A DNA stretch of 64,000 bases from Pseudomonas mucoides (GTDB taxonomy: Bacteria > Pseudomonadota > Gammaproteobacteria > Pseudomonadales > Pseudomonadaceae): assembly GCF_015461845.1 (NCBI RefSeq), contig NZ_JACOPW010000001.1:1624757-1688756 (forward strand), read 5' to 3'. Position 1 is the first letter of the stretch, and each line of letters opens with the position of its first letter. This document shows, piece after piece, positions 27,733 to 43,088 of this stretch. The notes beneath the pieces were generated by a model, which was not told where the DNA came from, did not search any database, and saw only the letters and a program-made list of their open reading frames with translations. The position numbers and the translations under genes were made by a program.

Positions 27733-28578
27733 TTAGGCGCCTAGAGCGCGCGCATGATGTTGCAAGTGGTCGTCGATGAAACTGGCGATGAAGAAATAGC
27801 TATGGTCATAGCCGGGTTGCAGGCGCAACGTCAGCGGATGACCGGCCAGTTTGGCGGCCTGTTGCAAGGCTTCAGGCTTGAGCTGGGTGGCGAGGAAATC
27901 GTCGCGATCACCTTGATCGACCAACAGCGGCAGCTTCTCGTCAGCCTCGGCGATCAGGGCGCACGCATCCCATTCGCGCCACTTCGAACGGTCTTCGCCG
28001 AGATAACGGGAGAAGGCCTTCTGACCCCACGGGCAGTCCATCGGATTGTTGATCGGCGAGAACGCCGACACCGACTGATAACGCCCCGTATTACGCAACG
28101 CACAAACCAGCGCACCGTGGCCGCCCATGGAGTGACCGCTGATGCCACGTTTGTCCGACGCCGGGAAATGAGCTTCGACCAATGCCGGCAATTCCTGCAC
28201 GACATAGTCATGCATCCGATAGTGTCGCGACCACGGCTCTTGGGTTGCATTCAGGTAAAAACCGGCACCGAGGCCGAAGTCCCAGGCGCCGTCCGGATCA
28301 CCCGGCACATCAGGACCGCGCGGACTGGTGTCCGGCGCGACGATGATCAACCCCAGCTCGGCAGCCATGCGCAGGGCGCCGGCCTTGTGCATGAAGTTTT
28401 CGTCGGTGCAGGTCAGGCCGGACAACCAGTACAGCACCGGAAGCTTGCCGCCCTGCTCCGCTTGAGGCGGCAGGTATACGGCAAACACCATCTCGCAGCC
28501 GAGCACGTCTGACCGGTGCCGGTAACGTTTGTGCCAGCCGCCGAAGCTTTTCTGGCAGGAGATATTTTCCAGGCTCAT
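27733..28578 (-). CDS. fghA: S-formylglutathione hydrolase
   Basis: Hydrolyses S-formylglutathione to formate and glutathione, the second step of formaldehyde detoxification. It is a serine esterase of 281 residues with nucleophile S150 (GHSMGG), an oxyanion/active-site segment [18 protein letters not shown], and the catalytic His near the end (YDHSYFFI). It lies 8 bases downstream of adhC and is co-transcribed with it. Confidence 0.95.
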   Translation of the reverse strand: MSLENISCQKSFGGWHKRYRHRSDVLGCEMVFAVYLPPQAEQGGKLPVLYWLSGLTCTDENFMHKAGALRMAAELGLIIVAPDTSPRGPDVPGDPDGAWDFGLGAGFYLNATQEPWSRHYRMHDYVVQELPALVEAHFPASDKRGISGHSMGGHGALVCALRNTGRYQSVSAFSPINNPMDCPWGQKAFSRYLGEDRSKWREWDACALIAEADEKLPLLVDQGDRDDFLATQLKPEALQQAAKLAGHPLTLRLQPGYDHSYFFIASFIDDHLQHHARALGA

Positions 28579-28586
28579 GACCGACC

Positions 28587-29780
<1,194 letters not shown>

Positions 29781-29806
29781 TTATTGCCATATAGGGATAA
29801 TCAACG

Positions 29807-30703
29807 ATGGCCGAAAGCCGCTGGGAAGGGATCGACGAGTTCGTCGCCGTGGCTGAATGCAGCCAATTTACGGCCGCAGCGGAACGTCTTGGGGTTTCTT
29901 CCTCCCATATCAGTCGACAAATCGTACGCCTGGAAGAGCGCTTGCAAACTCGTTTGCTGTACCGCAGCACGCGCCGGGTCACGCTGACCGAAGCCGGGCA
30001 AACCTTCCTGCAACATTGCCAGCGCCTGCAAGACGGTCGCGAAGAAGCCCTGCGCGCAGTGGGCGACTTGACCAGCGAACCCAAAGGCATGCTGCGCATG
30101 ACCTGTGCCGTGGCGTACGGAGAGCGCTTCATCGTGCCGCTGGTGACGCGCTTCATGGGGCTTTACCCACAGCTGCGTGTCGATATCGAACTGAGCAACC
30201 GCACGCTCGATCTGGTGCACGAAGGTCTGGATTTGGCGATTCGTCTTGGACGCCTACAGGATTCGCGATTGGTCGCTACACGTCTGGCACCACGACGCAT
30301 GTACCTGTGCGCATCGCCCTCCTATCTGGAACGCTATGGCCGCCCGCACAGCTTGTCGGAACTGAGCCGCCACAACTGCCTCATTGGCAGCTCGGACATG
30401 TGGCAACTGGAACAGAACGGGCGGGAATTTTCGCAGCGGGTCCAGGGAAACTGGCGCTGCAACAGTGGGCAAGCGGTGCTGGATGCGGCGCTACAGGGCG
30501 TGGGGTTGTGTCAGTTGCCGGACTATTACGTGCTGGAACATTTGAAAAGCGGCGAATTGATTTCACTGCTGGATGCGCATCAACCGCCTAACACGGCGGT
30601 ATGGGCGCTTTATCCGCAGCAGCGGCATCTGTCGCCGAAGGTGCGCAAGTTGGTGGATTATTTGAAGGAAGGGTTGGCTGAGCGGCCGGAGTATCGGAGC
30701 TAA
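29807..30703 (+). CDS. LysR-family transcriptional regulator
   Basis: A protein of 298 residues. The winged helix (EGIDEFVAVAECSQFTAAAERLGVSSSHISRQIVRLE, HTH about 22-41) is followed by a type-2 effector domain (about 90-290). It resembles the regulators that lie beside oxidoreductase genes, with the pattern RTLDLVHEGLDLAIRLG. It diverges from adhC-fghA across 107 bases, so control of that operon is plausible but not proved. The tail is REP-associated. Confidence 0.88.
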   Translation: MAESRWEGIDEFVAVAECSQFTAAAERLGVSSSHISRQIVRLEERLQTRLLYRSTRRVTLTEAGQTFLQHCQRLQDGREEALRAVGDLTSEPKGMLRMTCAVAYGERFIVPLVTRFMGLYPQLRVDIELSNRTLDLVHEGLDLAIRLGRLQDSRLVATRLAPRRMYLCASPSYLERYGRPHSLSELSRHNCLIGSSDMWQLEQNGREFSQRVQGNWRCNSGQAVLDAALQGVGLCQLPDYYVLEHLKSGELISLLDAHQPPNTAVWALYPQQRHLSPKVRKLVDYLKEGLAERPEYRS

Positions 30704-30725
30704 GTTATTTGTTGCCTGTGCCTGA

Positions 30726-30752
30726 CCTATCGCGAGCTTGCTCGCGATGGCG
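30726..30752. repeat. Single REP sequence
   Basis: CTATCGCGAGCTTGCTCGCG followed by ATGGCGG is one hairpin of the GCGAGCTTGCTCGC group without a partner, lying between the convergent LysR gene and ispD. Confidence 0.75.
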
Positions 30753-30773
30753 GTTGAACAGCCAGCGAAGAAT

Positions 30774-31481
30774 TCAGCGGCGATTAGCCCAACGCTGACG
30801 AAGCCATTCGAGATCTTCAGGACGCGTAACTTTGAGGTTATCGGACCGGCCTTCAATCAGACGCGGCGCCAAACCAGCCCACTCCATCGCCGACGCTTCA
30901 TCAGTGATTACCGCATCCGCCACCAGACTGTCAGCCAGCGCCCGATGCAAGGCACCCAGGCGAAACATCTGCGGCGTATAAGCCTGCCAAATCACGCTGC
31001 GATCCACGGTTTCAACCACACGCCCATGTTTGTCGACCCGCTTGAGGGTGTCGCGCGCCGGAACCGCCAGCAACCCGCCGACCGGATCATTTGCCAGCTC
31101 ACCCAGCAACTTGTCCAGATCGTCACGACTCAGATTCGGCCGCGCAGCATCGTGCACCAACACCCAGTCTTCATCATCAGCACCCAACGCATGCAAATGC
31201 AGCAACGCATTCAGCACCGACCCGGAACGCTCGGCACCGCCGTCAACCCGCTGAATTCGCGAGTCGCCAGCACAGGCCAGGTTTGGCCAATAAGGATCAT
31301 CAACAGCAAGACTGACCACCAACCCCTTCAGGGACGGGTGATCAAGGAAACAGCCGAGGCTGTGTTCGAGAATAGTGCGCCCGCCCAGTTGCAAGTATTG
31401 CTTGGGACGGTCTGCGGCCATACGGGCACCGACGCCCGCGGCAGGAATCACGGCCCAGAAGGCCGGTAATGGGGAATTCAT
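30774..31481 (-). CDS. ispD: 2-C-methyl-D-erythritol 4-phosphate cytidylyltransferase
   Basis: The third step of the MEP pathway. The 235 residues begin with the nucleotide-binding motif VIPAAGVGARMAADRPKQYLQL (split by the GxG turn) and contain VLVHDAARPNLS (metal and substrate contact) and KVTRPEDLEW near the end. The start overlaps the ftsB stop by four bases, so the two are translationally coupled. Confidence 0.95.
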   Translation of the reverse strand: MNSPLPAFWAVIPAAGVGARMAADRPKQYLQLGGRTILEHSLGCFLDHPSLKGLVVSLAVDDPYWPNLACAGDSRIQRVDGGAERSGSVLNALLHLHALGADDEDWVLVHDAARPNLSRDDLDKLLGELANDPVGGLLAVPARDTLKRVDKHGRVVETVDRSVIWQAYTPQMFRLGALHRALADSLVADAVITDEASAMEWAGLAPRLIEGRSDNLKVTRPEDLEWLRQRWANRR

Positions 31482-31756
31482 CGAGCCAGCTGGTAAAGGG
31501 TTTCACCGTCCTTGACCATGCCCAACTCATGGCGAGCCCGTTCTTCGACGGTCTCCATGCCTTTTTTCAACTCACCGACTTCGGCGTCCATGACCCGATT
31601 GCGCTCCAGCAACCCTTCGTTCTCAGCCTGTTGATCCTTGATCTGCTGAGTCAGCTCTGCCACTTGCGCCAGACTGCCATTACCCACCCACAGGCGGTAT
31701 TGCAGGCCAGCCAGCAACAAGAGCAAGACAAGGAACAACCAATTGGGACTGCGCAT
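31478..31756 (-). CDS. ftsB: Cell division protein FtsB
   Basis: A bitopic division protein of the FtsQLB complex. The 92 residues comprise a short N-terminus, one membrane helix (LFLVLLLLLAGLQYRLWVG, about 6-24), and a periplasmic leucine-zipper-like coiled coil (AQVAELTQQIKDQQAENEGLLERN, split about 30-55). It overlaps ispD, as in most gammaproteobacteria. The gap upstream to eno contains a hairpin and a MITE-like element. Confidence 0.93.
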   Translation of the reverse strand: MRSPNWLFLVLLLLLAGLQYRLWVGNGSLAQVAELTQQIKDQQAENEGLLERNRVMDAEVGELKKGMETVEERARHELGMVKDGETLYQLAR

Positions 31757-31815
31757 CGAATATCAGGTTTCCAGTGAAAAAAGACAGCCATGCAAAAACA
31801 TTGAAGCTTCTGATA

Positions 31816-31845
31816 GCACGAAGCCTGGAAAATCCAGGCTTGTGC
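31816..31845. other. Stable hairpin between eno and ftsB
   Basis: GCACGAAGCCTGG and CCAGGCTTGTGC pair over 12 bases with one bulged G around an AAAAT loop. No T run follows on either strand, so it is more likely an mRNA processing or stability element than a terminator. Confidence 0.5.
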
Positions 31846-31923
31846 TTATAAGGCATCAGATTAGTGGCAAAAACGTCGCTGTAGCGATTTTTCCGACACA
31901 ATCCGGTGTCTTTTTACCATGCA

Positions 31924-32080
31924 GTGCCGTGCCTCACCAATACGCGCCTTTTTGACGAGTGACTGTTGTTGTCAGACAAGGCGCCGCGACGAGTCATAGC
32001 TGGCTATGGCGAGGAGCGGCAACGCAGTATGACGACAAAAGGCACCGTCAAAAAGGCGCAGTATTGGCGAGGCACGGCAC
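31924..32080. mobile_element. MITE-like inverted-repeat element beside eno
   Basis: The left arm GTGCCGTGCCTCACCAATAC...CGCCTTTTTGAC is mirrored by the right arm GTCAAAAAGGCGCAGTATTG...GCACGGCAC over about 33 bases with two differences. The roughly 90-base interior has its own hairpins (CATAGCTGGCTATG) and no reading frame. The whole 157 bp unit ends four bases before the eno stop codon. Size and structure fit a miniature inverted-repeat element; the family name is unknown to me. Confidence 0.65.
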
Positions 32081-32084
32081 TCTA

Positions 32085-33425
<1,341 letters not shown>

Positions 33426-33472
33426 TTACCGTCGGCAAGTGAGGTGCAGCGGGCAGACTTGCGGACGATAAG

Positions 33473-33494
33473 GCTCAGGCCCGAGGGCCTGAGC
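33473..33494. other. GC-rich dyad between kdsA and eno
   Basis: GCTCAGGCCCGAGGGCCTGAGC forms a nearly perfect hairpin, but no T run follows on the minus strand. It may be a weak terminator, or an attenuator just upstream of the eno promoter region. Confidence 0.45.
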
Positions 33495-33530
33495 AACAAA
33501 TCGTGCGGTACTTTACCGGAGAATTGAGGT

Positions 33531-36034
<2,504 letters not shown>

Positions 36035-36287
36035 TTAAAGCGGTCCGAGCCGCCGGGGAAAGCGAAGGAAGGCCGAAGCCCCCGATCACCTGCATTAATC
36101 ACAGTGCACCTTTCAAAAAAACCGCCGCGTTGGGACAGACCGGCAGATAAAACACCGGTGCGTTGCTCGCTACACATTTTTTGGAATCGCCCAGCAAAGA
36201 CTGCTTGGTAATCGGCAACTCCTGCAATTCAGGCGAATCCACAGAAGTTGTATCAAGAAGGGAGCGTAGTCTACCGGAAAGCCCCTT

Positions 36288-37616
36288 TCAGCTCAAACCT
36301 TGATCTTCGCCAGGTGGCCGCCAATGCAAAAGCCAGCCGTCCTGCCCACTGCCATTCAAGCCCTGTACGCTGCCCACTGCCAGCAATTGCTCGTCGCGAC
36401 AGAGCAGCGGCAATCTGCCACGGGCGAAGGCCGGAACCCCACGCTCATTGAGCAAACGCTTGAGGTCGCGGTGGCCGCGATCAGCTAAATGCATGACCTC
36501 ACCTCCCTCACGATAGCGGATTTGCAGCGGGCCATCGGGGATTTGCCCGGTGAGCGTGAGCAGACCATTTTCCGGCAACGCCAGCGACTTCGAAGGATCG
36601 GTCCAATGCACGGCAGGCGGCGGATTGCGCAGCCAACAGCCCGATAGCCACCAGATACGCCCGGCCGACCGATGCAGCTCGCCATCCGCCAGCCGCCAGA
36701 CCGGACGCGCATCACCCGTAGCGTCGCGCACATCTTCCCAACCCGACCAATGGTCGCTGTCCGGCAATCGAGTCAGCGCTGCGAGCCAATGGCTTAGCGC
36801 ATTGCGTTGACGAGCGGCGGAGAGTCGTAAAAGAGGAGCGAGCGCCAATGAGGGCACGCCCAGCCAGTCAAAATCATTGACCGTCGTCGCTTCGGCCAGA
36901 TCGATTTGCGCCAGCTCATCCAGCAATGCCTGTGCTTCGCTCAAGTGCGCGGTGCTGCGAGCCATGGTCGCCATCGCTTGCGGCCAGCGCTCGGTCAATA
37001 CCGGGAACACCTGATGCCGCAGATAGTTGCGCGAAAACTGCCGATCCTGGTTCGAAGGGTCTTCGATCCAGTGCAGTTGATGCTCCGTTGCATACGCTTC
37101 GAGTTCGGCGCGACTGACATCCAGCAAGGGTCGCAGCAGATAACCCCGCCCCAACGGACGCGCGCTCGGCATACCCGACAGACCTCTCACCCCCGCCCCG
37201 CGCAACAGTCGAAACAACAGGGTTTCCGCCTGATCGTCACGGTGCTGAGCGGTCAGCAGCAGTTCATCGGCCTGAGTGGCTTCAACGAATGCGCCATAGC
37301 GCGCATCCCGGGCGGCACGCTCGAGGCTGGCGCCGGATTGAACCTGAACATGAACGACGTGTAGCGGCACACTCAAGGCATCACAGACGGATTGGCAATG
37401 TGCCGGCCACGCATCAGCCGCGACCTGAAGGCCGTGATGGACATGGATAGCGCTGAGCGCAGGCAGGGATTCGGTTTTTGCCAAGTGGGCGAGCAAGTGC
37501 AGGAGGACGGTGGAATCGAGCCCACCACTAAAGGCGATGCGCCAGGCCGTAGCATTGCGCCACGGTTTCAAATTCTGCAAAAGCCTGGCAGGCAGATCAA
37601 TCATTGGCCGACTCAT
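36288..37616 (-). CDS. tilS: tRNA(Ile)-lysidine synthetase
   Basis: Forms lysidine at C34 of the AUA-reading tRNA-Ile, an essential step. The 442 residues contain the ATP-pyrophosphatase loop SGGLDS (30-35), HHGLQ, the catalytic TAQHRDDQAETLLFRLLRGAG segment (split across two helices), and a TilS C-terminal domain with RHRDLKRLLNERGVPAFARGRLPL. The ATG chosen, MSRPMIDLP, follows family practice. It lies between accA and pyrG. Confidence 0.95.
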   Translation of the reverse strand: MSRPMIDLPARLLQNLKPWRNATAWRIAFSGGLDSTVLLHLLAHLAKTESLPALSAIHVHHGLQVAADAWPAHCQSVCDALSVPLHVVHVQVQSGASLERAARDARYGAFVEATQADELLLTAQHRDDQAETLLFRLLRGAGVRGLSGMPSARPLGRGYLLRPLLDVSRAELEAYATEHQLHWIEDPSNQDRQFSRNYLRHQVFPVLTERWPQAMATMARSTAHLSEAQALLDELAQIDLAEATTVNDFDWLGVPSLALAPLLRLSAARQRNALSHWLAALTRLPDSDHWSGWEDVRDATGDARPVWRLADGELHRSAGRIWWLSGCWLRNPPPAVHWTDPSKSLALPENGLLTLTGQIPDGPLQIRYREGGEVMHLADRGHRDLKRLLNERGVPAFARGRLPLLCRDEQLLAVGSVQGLNGSGQDGWLLHWRPPGEDQGLS

Positions 37617-37640
37617 GGCGTTCCCTTTGCACAAAACAAA

Positions 37641-37730
37641 TGTGGGAGCGAGCCTGCTCGCGATAGCGGTCTAACAGCCAACAGATTAGTTGAATGTTAA
37701 GCCGCCATCGCGAGCAGGCTCGCTCCCACA
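37641..37730. repeat. REPIN (GCGAGCCTGCTCGC type)
   Basis: TGTGGGAGCGAGCCTGCTCG is mirrored by CGAGCAGGCTCGCTCCCACA, with an inner dyad CAGATTAG/TTGAATG in the spacer. It separates tilS from accA. Confidence 0.9.
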
Positions 37731-37749
37731 TGGGAAAAGCGAGGTCAGA

Positions 37750-38697
37750 TCAGAGACCGTAGCTCATCAGTCGCGCGTAACGACGGGCCAGCAGCGCGTC
37801 GTTGTCGAACTTCTTCAGCATCGCCAGTTGTGAGCTCAGTTCGGCACGGATCGAGGCGGCCGCAGCGGCAGGGTCACGGTGTGCACCGCCCAATGGCTCG
37901 CTGATGACCTTGTCCACGATACCCAGGCCTTTCAGGCGCTCGGCGGTGATGCCCATGGCTTCAGCGGCGTCCGGGGCCTTCTCGGCGGTTTTCCACAGAA
38001 TCGAGGCGCAACCTTCCGGCGAAATCACCGCGTAGGTCGAGTACTGCAGCATGTTCAACTGATCGCAAACGCCAATCGCCAACGCACCACCGGAACCGCC
38101 TTCACCAATTACAGTGGCGATGATTGGGGTTTTCAGGCGCGACATGACACGCAGGTTCCAGGCGATCGCTTCACTCTGGTTACGCTCTTCAGCGTCGATA
38201 CCAGGGTAAGCGCCCGGGGTGTCGATGAAGGTCAGGATCGGCATCTTGAAGCGTTCGGCCATTTCCATCAGGCGGCACGCCTTGCGGTAGCCTTCCGGAC
38301 GCGGCATGCCGAAGTTGCGGCGAACCTTCTCGCGCACTTCACGGCCTTTCTGGTGACCGATGATCATCACTGGCTGGTCGTCCAGACGGGCGATACCACC
38401 CACGATGGCAGCGTCATCGGAGAAGTGACGGTCACCGTGCAGCTCGTCGAACTCGGTGAAGATGTGTTCGATGTAGTCCAGGGTATAAGGGCGTTTCGGG
38501 TGACGCGCCAGACGTGCGATCTGCCAGCTGGTCAGCTTGCCGAAGATGTCTTCGGTCAGCGTGCTGCTTTTGTCCTGCAGGCGGGAGATCTCATCGCCGA
38601 TATTCAGCGAATTGTCGTTACCGACCAAGCGCAACTCTTCGATCTTGGCTTGCAGGTCGGCGATCGGCTGTTCGAAATCTAGAAAATTCGGGTTCAT
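37750..38697 (-). CDS. accA: Acetyl-CoA carboxylase carboxyltransferase subunit alpha
   Basis: Part of the biotin-dependent enzyme that makes malonyl-CoA for fatty-acid synthesis. The 315 residues start [22 protein letters not shown], a coiled-coil-like helix, and include the crotonase-fold substrate site [13 protein letters not shown] and EGCASILWK. It lies downstream of dnaE, as in most proteobacteria, with a 151-base gap. An ATG nine codons upstream is less likely. Confidence 0.96.
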   Translation of the reverse strand: MNPNFLDFEQPIADLQAKIEELRLVGNDNSLNIGDEISRLQDKSSTLTEDIFGKLTSWQIARLARHPKRPYTLDYIEHIFTEFDELHGDRHFSDDAAIVGGIARLDDQPVMIIGHQKGREVREKVRRNFGMPRPEGYRKACRLMEMAERFKMPILTFIDTPGAYPGIDAEERNQSEAIAWNLRVMSRLKTPIIATVIGEGGSGGALAIGVCDQLNMLQYSTYAVISPEGCASILWKTAEKAPDAAEAMGITAERLKGLGIVDKVISEPLGGAHRDPAAAAASIRAELSSQLAMLKKFDNDALLARRYARLMSYGL

Positions 38698-38848
38698 AGG
38701 CGTCCGTCTTGGGTCGACGTCCAAGAGAGCTTGGGCCGGCCGGTTGTCTATTCGCGCCCTACCTTAAGGGACAGGCGCGTTCAGGTCGAGATTAAAAATT
38801 GGGTCGAGATCAGGGGCAGCTCTGAATCACAAGGATGTCACCTGACCG

Positions 38849-41800
38849 TCAACGGTATTGGAGGAAGACGTTGTCTCGCCCGAACTGGTCACGCAAGGCT
38901 TGAATCAACGCATCCGCCGGATCGATTCGCCAGGTCTCGCCAAACTGCAGCAAGGCCTTTGCATCGGGGCTCGTGTACTCCATGGTGATCGGGCATGCGC
39001 CGCGATGCCGCTTGAACAACTCACCCAGCCAGCGTAGCTGATCACCCTTCAAATCCTTGGTCTGCAACTTCAGGCGCAGGCTCTCGGCAAGGTTGGTGCG
39101 CGCATCTTCCATGCTCATTACGCGCTTGACCCGCAGCTTCAGGCCGCCGGAGAAGTCGTCATTGCTGACCTCACCTTCGACCACCACCATCGCATCCGTC
39201 TGCAACAGCGACTGCGCGGTATGGAACGCCTCGGCAAACAGCGACGCCTCGATCCGTCCGGAGCGGTCATCGAGGGTGATGAAGCCCATCTTGTCGCCCT
39301 TTTTGTTCTTCATCACCCGCAGGGCGATGATCATGCCGGCGACGGTCTGGGTATCGCGGGCCGGTTTCAAATCGATGATGCGTTGACGGGCAAAGCGACG
39401 GATTTCACCTTCGTATTCGTCAATCGGGTGACCGGTCAGGTACAGGCCCAGGGTGTCTTTCTCCCCTTTCAGCCGTTCCTTGAGCGTCAGTTCCTTGGCC
39501 TTGCGGTGGCTGGCGTAGACGTCGGCGTCTTCTTCGACAAACAGCCCGCCGAACAGGTCGGCATGGCCGCTGTCCTGGGTGCGAGCAGTTTGCTCGGCAG
39601 CTTTGATCGCCCCTTCCATCGCCGCCAGCAGCACCGCGCGATTCTGGTCGATGCTCGCTTGATAAGCTTTCGGCTCGTCATGGAAATAAGGCCCCAGACG
39701 ATCCAGCGCACCGCTGCGGATCAAACCGTCGAGGGTACGTTTGTTGATCCGCTTGAGATCGACACGGGCGCAGAAATCGAACAGGTCCTTGAACGGACCG
39801 TCCTGGCGCGCCTCGGTGATCGCCTCTACCGGACCTTCGCCCACACCCTTGATCGCACCGAGGCCGTAAATGATCCGGCCTTCGTCATTCACTGTGAACT
39901 TGAACTCGGAGGCATTCACATCCGGCGCGTCGAGGCGCAGCTTCATGCTGCGAATTTCCTCGATCAAGGTCACGACCTTGTCGGTGTTGTGCATGTCCGC
40001 CGACAGCACCGCCGCCATGAACGGTGCCGGGTAATGGGTTTTCAGCCACGCGGTCTGGTACGACACCAGGCCATACGCCGCGGAGTGGGATTTGTTGAAG
40101 CCGTAACCGGCGAACTTCTCTACCAGGTCGAAAATGTTACCGGCAAGGTCCGCATCGATGTTGTTGGTCGCGCAGCCCTCAATGAAACCGCCGCGCTGCT
40201 TGGCCATTTCTTCGGGCTTTTTCTTACCCATGGCCCGACGCAGCATGTCCGCACCACCGAGGGTGTAACCGGCCATGACCTGGGCAATCTGCATCACCTG
40301 TTCTTGATACAGGATGATGCCGTAAGTCGGTGCCAGTACCGGTTTGAGGCCTTCGTACTGGTAATCCGAGTGCGGGTACGCGAGTTCGGCGCGACCGTGC
40401 TTACGGTTGATGAAGTCGTCCACCATGCCCGATTGCAACGGGCCCGGACGGAACAAGGCCACCAGTGCGATCAAGTCTTCCAGGCAGTCGGGCTTGAGCT
40501 TCTTGATCAGCTCCTTCATGCCGCGGGATTCGAGCTGGAACACCGCCGTGGTTTCGGCTTTTTGCAGCAGCGTGTAGGTCGGCTTGTCGTCCAGCGGAAT
40601 GAACGCAATGTCCAGCGGCGGCTGATCGACCTTGGCGCGGTCGCGGTTGATGGTTTTCAGCGCCCAGTCGATAACCGTCAGGGTCCGCAGACCGAGGAAG
40701 TCGAACTTCACCAGACCGGCGGCTTCAACGTCATCCTTGTCGAACTGGGTTACCAGGCCGTCACCGGCTTCATCGCAATAGATCGGCGAGAAGTCGGTCA
40801 GTTTGGTCGGCGCAATCACTACACCACCGGCGTGTTTACCGACGTTACGCACAACGCCTTCAAGCTTGCGGGCCATCTCCCAGATTTCGGCGGCTTCTTC
40901 ATCGACCTTGATGAAGTCACGCAGGATCTCTTCCTGCTCATAGGCCTTTTCCAGGGTCATACCGACTTCGAACGGAATCATCTTCGACAGACGATCCGCC
41001 AAACCATAGGACTTGCCCTGCACCCGCGCCACGTCCCGGACCACAGCCTTGGCCGCCATGGAACCGAAGGTGATGATCTGGCTCACCGCGTTGCGACCGT
41101 ATTTCTCGGCCACGTATTCAATTACCCGATCGCGACCGTCCATGCAGAAGTCGACGTCGAAGTCGGGCATCGATACCCGTTCCGGGTTGAGGAAACGTTC
41201 GAACAGCAGGTCGTATTCCAGCGGGTCGAGGTCGGTGATCTTCTGTACATAGGCCACCAGCGACCCGGCGCCCGACCCCCGGCCCGGACCTACCGGCACG
41301 CCGTTGCTCTTGGCCCACTGAATAAAGTCCATCACGATCAGGAAGTAACCGGGGAACCCCATCTGGATGATGATATCCAGCTCGAAATTCAACCGGTCGA
41401 CGTAGACCTGACGCTTGGCCTCGTAGTCTTCCGTGGTGTCTTTGGGCAGCAGAACGGTCAGGCGCTCTTCCAGGCCATCGAACGACACTTTGCGGAAATA
41501 CTCGTCGATGGTCATGCCATCGGGAATCGGGAAGTTGGGCAGGAAGTGCTTGCCCAGTTTCACTTCGATGTTGCAGCGCTTGGCAATTTCGACGGTGTTT
41601 TCCAACGCCTCGGGCAGGTCACTGAACAGCTCGGCCATTTCCTCGGCGCTTTTGAGGTATTGCTGATCACTGTAGTTCTTCGAACGCCGCGGATCGTCGA
41701 GGGCGCGGCCCTCACCGATGCAAACGCGGGTTTCGTGGGCGGCGAAGTCTTCCTGCTTGATGAAGCGCACATCGTTGGTTGCGACCAGTGGCGCACCGAT

Positions 41801-42370
41801 TTTCTCGGCCAAGGCCACGGCACCGTGCAACTGCTCTTCGTCGTTGGGGCGGTTGGTGCGCTGGATTTCCAGGTAGAAACGATCCGGGAACACCGCCATC
41901 CATTCGCGCGCGAGGTTTTCCGCTTCAGCCGGGTTGCCACTGAGCATGGCCAGACCGATTTCGCCCTCTTTCGCCGCCGACAGCATGATCAGGCCTTCGC
42001 TGGCTTCGGCGACCCATTCGCGCTCGATGATCACCGAGCCGTTGCGCTGGCCGTCGATGAAGCCACGGGAAATCAGTTCGGTCAGGTTGCGATAGCCGAC
42101 CGCGTTCATGGCCAGCAGGCTGATCCGGCTCAGGGCGTTGTCCGGGTCCTTGTTCGACAGCCACAAGTCGGCACCGCAGATCGGCTTGATCCCGGCGCCC
42201 ATGGCGGCTTTGTAGAATTTGACCAGGGAACACATGTTGTTCTGGTCGGTGACCGCTACGGCAGGCATGTTCATGCCGACCAGGGTCTTGACCAGCGGTT
42301 TGATCCGCACCAGACCGTCGACCAGGGAATATTCAGTGTGCAGGCGTAGATGAACGAATGAAGCCGGCAT
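38849..42370 (-). CDS. dnaE: DNA polymerase III subunit alpha
   Basis: The replicative polymerase subunit. The 1173 residues have an N-terminal PHP domain (about 1-270; [22 protein letters not shown]), the catalytic aspartates in [14 protein letters not shown] (about D400-403), a tandem HhH motif near residue 840, and a C-terminal OB fold (about 990-1080, [18 protein letters not shown]). The frame is intact with no inserts. Confidence 0.97.
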   Translation of the reverse strand: MPASFVHLRLHTEYSLVDGLVRIKPLVKTLVGMNMPAVAVTDQNNMCSLVKFYKAAMGAGIKPICGADLWLSNKDPDNALSRISLLAMNAVGYRNLTELISRGFIDGQRNGSVIIEREWVAEASEGLIMLSAAKEGEIGLAMLSGNPAEAENLAREWMAVFPDRFYLEIQRTNRPNDEEQLHGAVALAEKIGAPLVATNDVRFIKQEDFAAHETRVCIGEGRALDDPRRSKNYSDQQYLKSAEEMAELFSDLPEALENTVEIAKRCNIEVKLGKHFLPNFPIPDGMTIDEYFRKVSFDGLEERLTVLLPKDTTEDYEAKRQVYVDRLNFELDIIIQMGFPGYFLIVMDFIQWAKSNGVPVGPGRGSGAGSLVAYVQKITDLDPLEYDLLFERFLNPERVSMPDFDVDFCMDGRDRVIEYVAEKYGRNAVSQIITFGSMAAKAVVRDVARVQGKSYGLADRLSKMIPFEVGMTLEKAYEQEEILRDFIKVDEEAAEIWEMARKLEGVVRNVGKHAGGVVIAPTKLTDFSPIYCDEAGDGLVTQFDKDDVEAAGLVKFDFLGLRTLTVIDWALKTINRDRAKVDQPPLDIAFIPLDDKPTYTLLQKAETTAVFQLESRGMKELIKKLKPDCLEDLIALVALFRPGPLQSGMVDDFINRKHGRAELAYPHSDYQYEGLKPVLAPTYGIILYQEQVMQIAQVMAGYTLGGADMLRRAMGKKKPEEMAKQRGGFIEGCATNNIDADLAGNIFDLVEKFAGYGFNKSHSAAYGLVSYQTAWLKTHYPAPFMAAVLSADMHNTDKVVTLIEEIRSMKLRLDAPDVNASEFKFTVNDEGRIIYGLGAIKGVGEGPVEAITEARQDGPFKDLFDFCARVDLKRINKRTLDGLIRSGALDRLGPYFHDEPKAYQASIDQNRAVLLAAMEGAIKAAEQTARTQDSGHADLFGGLFVEEDADVYASHRKAKELTLKERLKGEKDTLGLYLTGHPIDEYEGEIRRFARQRIIDLKPARDTQTVAGMIIALRVMKNKKGDKMGFITLDDRSGRIEASLFAEAFHTAQSLLQTDAMVVVEGEVSNDDFSGGLKLRVKRVMSMEDARTNLAESLRLKLQTKDLKGDQLRWLGELFKRHRGACPITMEYTSPDAKALLQFGETWRIDPADALIQALRDQFGRDNVFLQYR

Positions 42371-42399
42371 AGTGATCCTGTCTAGAAACGTGAAGACAA

Positions 42400-42426
42400 C
42401 AAGGCCCGGATTGTACCGGGCCTTGA
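42400..42426 (-). terminator. Terminator between rnhB and dnaE
   Basis: AAGGCCCGGTACAATCCGGGCCTT on the minus strand forms a hairpin followed by GTTGTCTTC. The weak T run suggests partial termination, letting some read-through reach dnaE. Confidence 0.7.
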
Positions 42427-42446
42427 GTAAAACATCAGCCTTGCGA

Positions 42447-43088
42447 CTAACTCTCGATCAGACTTTCCCGCGCCTCGTACGCCAGGCGCACCGGGGCGAA
42501 CGAGCGGCGGTGAATCGGCGTCGGGCCAAGGCGGGCCAGCGCTTCCAGATGAACGGGCGTCGGGTAGCCTTTGTGCCCGCCGATGCCGTAACCGGGGTAA
42601 ATCAGTTCGAATGCCGCCATCTCGCGGTCGCGGCTGACCTTGGCCAGAATCGATGCCGCGGCAATGGCCGGAACCTTGCCGTCGCCCTGCACCACCGCTT
42701 CCGCGCGCATGGACAGTTTCGGGCAACGATTGCCGTCGATCATCGCCAGTTTCGGCTGGATGTGCAGCCCTTCGACCGCGCGCTGCATCGCCAGCATGGT
42801 GGCGTGCAGGATGTTCAGTTCGTCGATCTCTTCCACTTCGGCCCGAGCGATGCACCAGCTCAGGGCCTTTTCGCAGATTTCGTCGTAGAGCTTTTCGCGG
42901 CGGGCTTCGGTGAGCTTCTTCGAATCGTTGAGGCCGAGGATCGGCCGACTCGGATCAAGGATCACCGCAGCCGTCACCACGGCACCGCAGAGTGGACCGC
43001 GACCGACTTCGTCAACACCGGCAACCAATTCCTCGACTTCAGCGACCAAGGTGAAATCCAGCCCCATTTGCATGCTTGTTTTACTCAT
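42447..43088 (-). CDS. rnhB: Ribonuclease HII
   Basis: Removes ribonucleotides embedded in DNA. The 213 residues contain the active-site pair D26-E27 in [13 protein letters not shown] and the family motifs [16 protein letters not shown] and [11 protein letters not shown]. Its first codon overlaps the lpxB stop by four bases, so the two are translationally coupled. A later ATG (MQMGLDF) at residue 6 is an alternative start. Confidence 0.95.
   Translation of the reverse strand: MSKTSMQMGLDFTLVAEVEELVAGVDEVGRGPLCGAVVTAAVILDPSRPILGLNDSKKLTEARREKLYDEICEKALSWCIARAEVEEIDELNILHATMLAMQRAVEGLHIQPKLAMIDGNRCPKLSMRAEAVVQGDGKVPAIAAASILAKVSRDREMAAFELIYPGYGIGGHKGYPTPVHLEALARLGPTPIHRRSFAPVRLAYEARESLIES

Noticed and set aside
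39221..42349. A 1042-codon open frame on the strand opposite dnaE
   Set aside because: It is a mirror frame of a GC-rich gene, with low-complexity His/Gln/Val-rich translation and no recognisable domain. dnaE on the other strand is certain.
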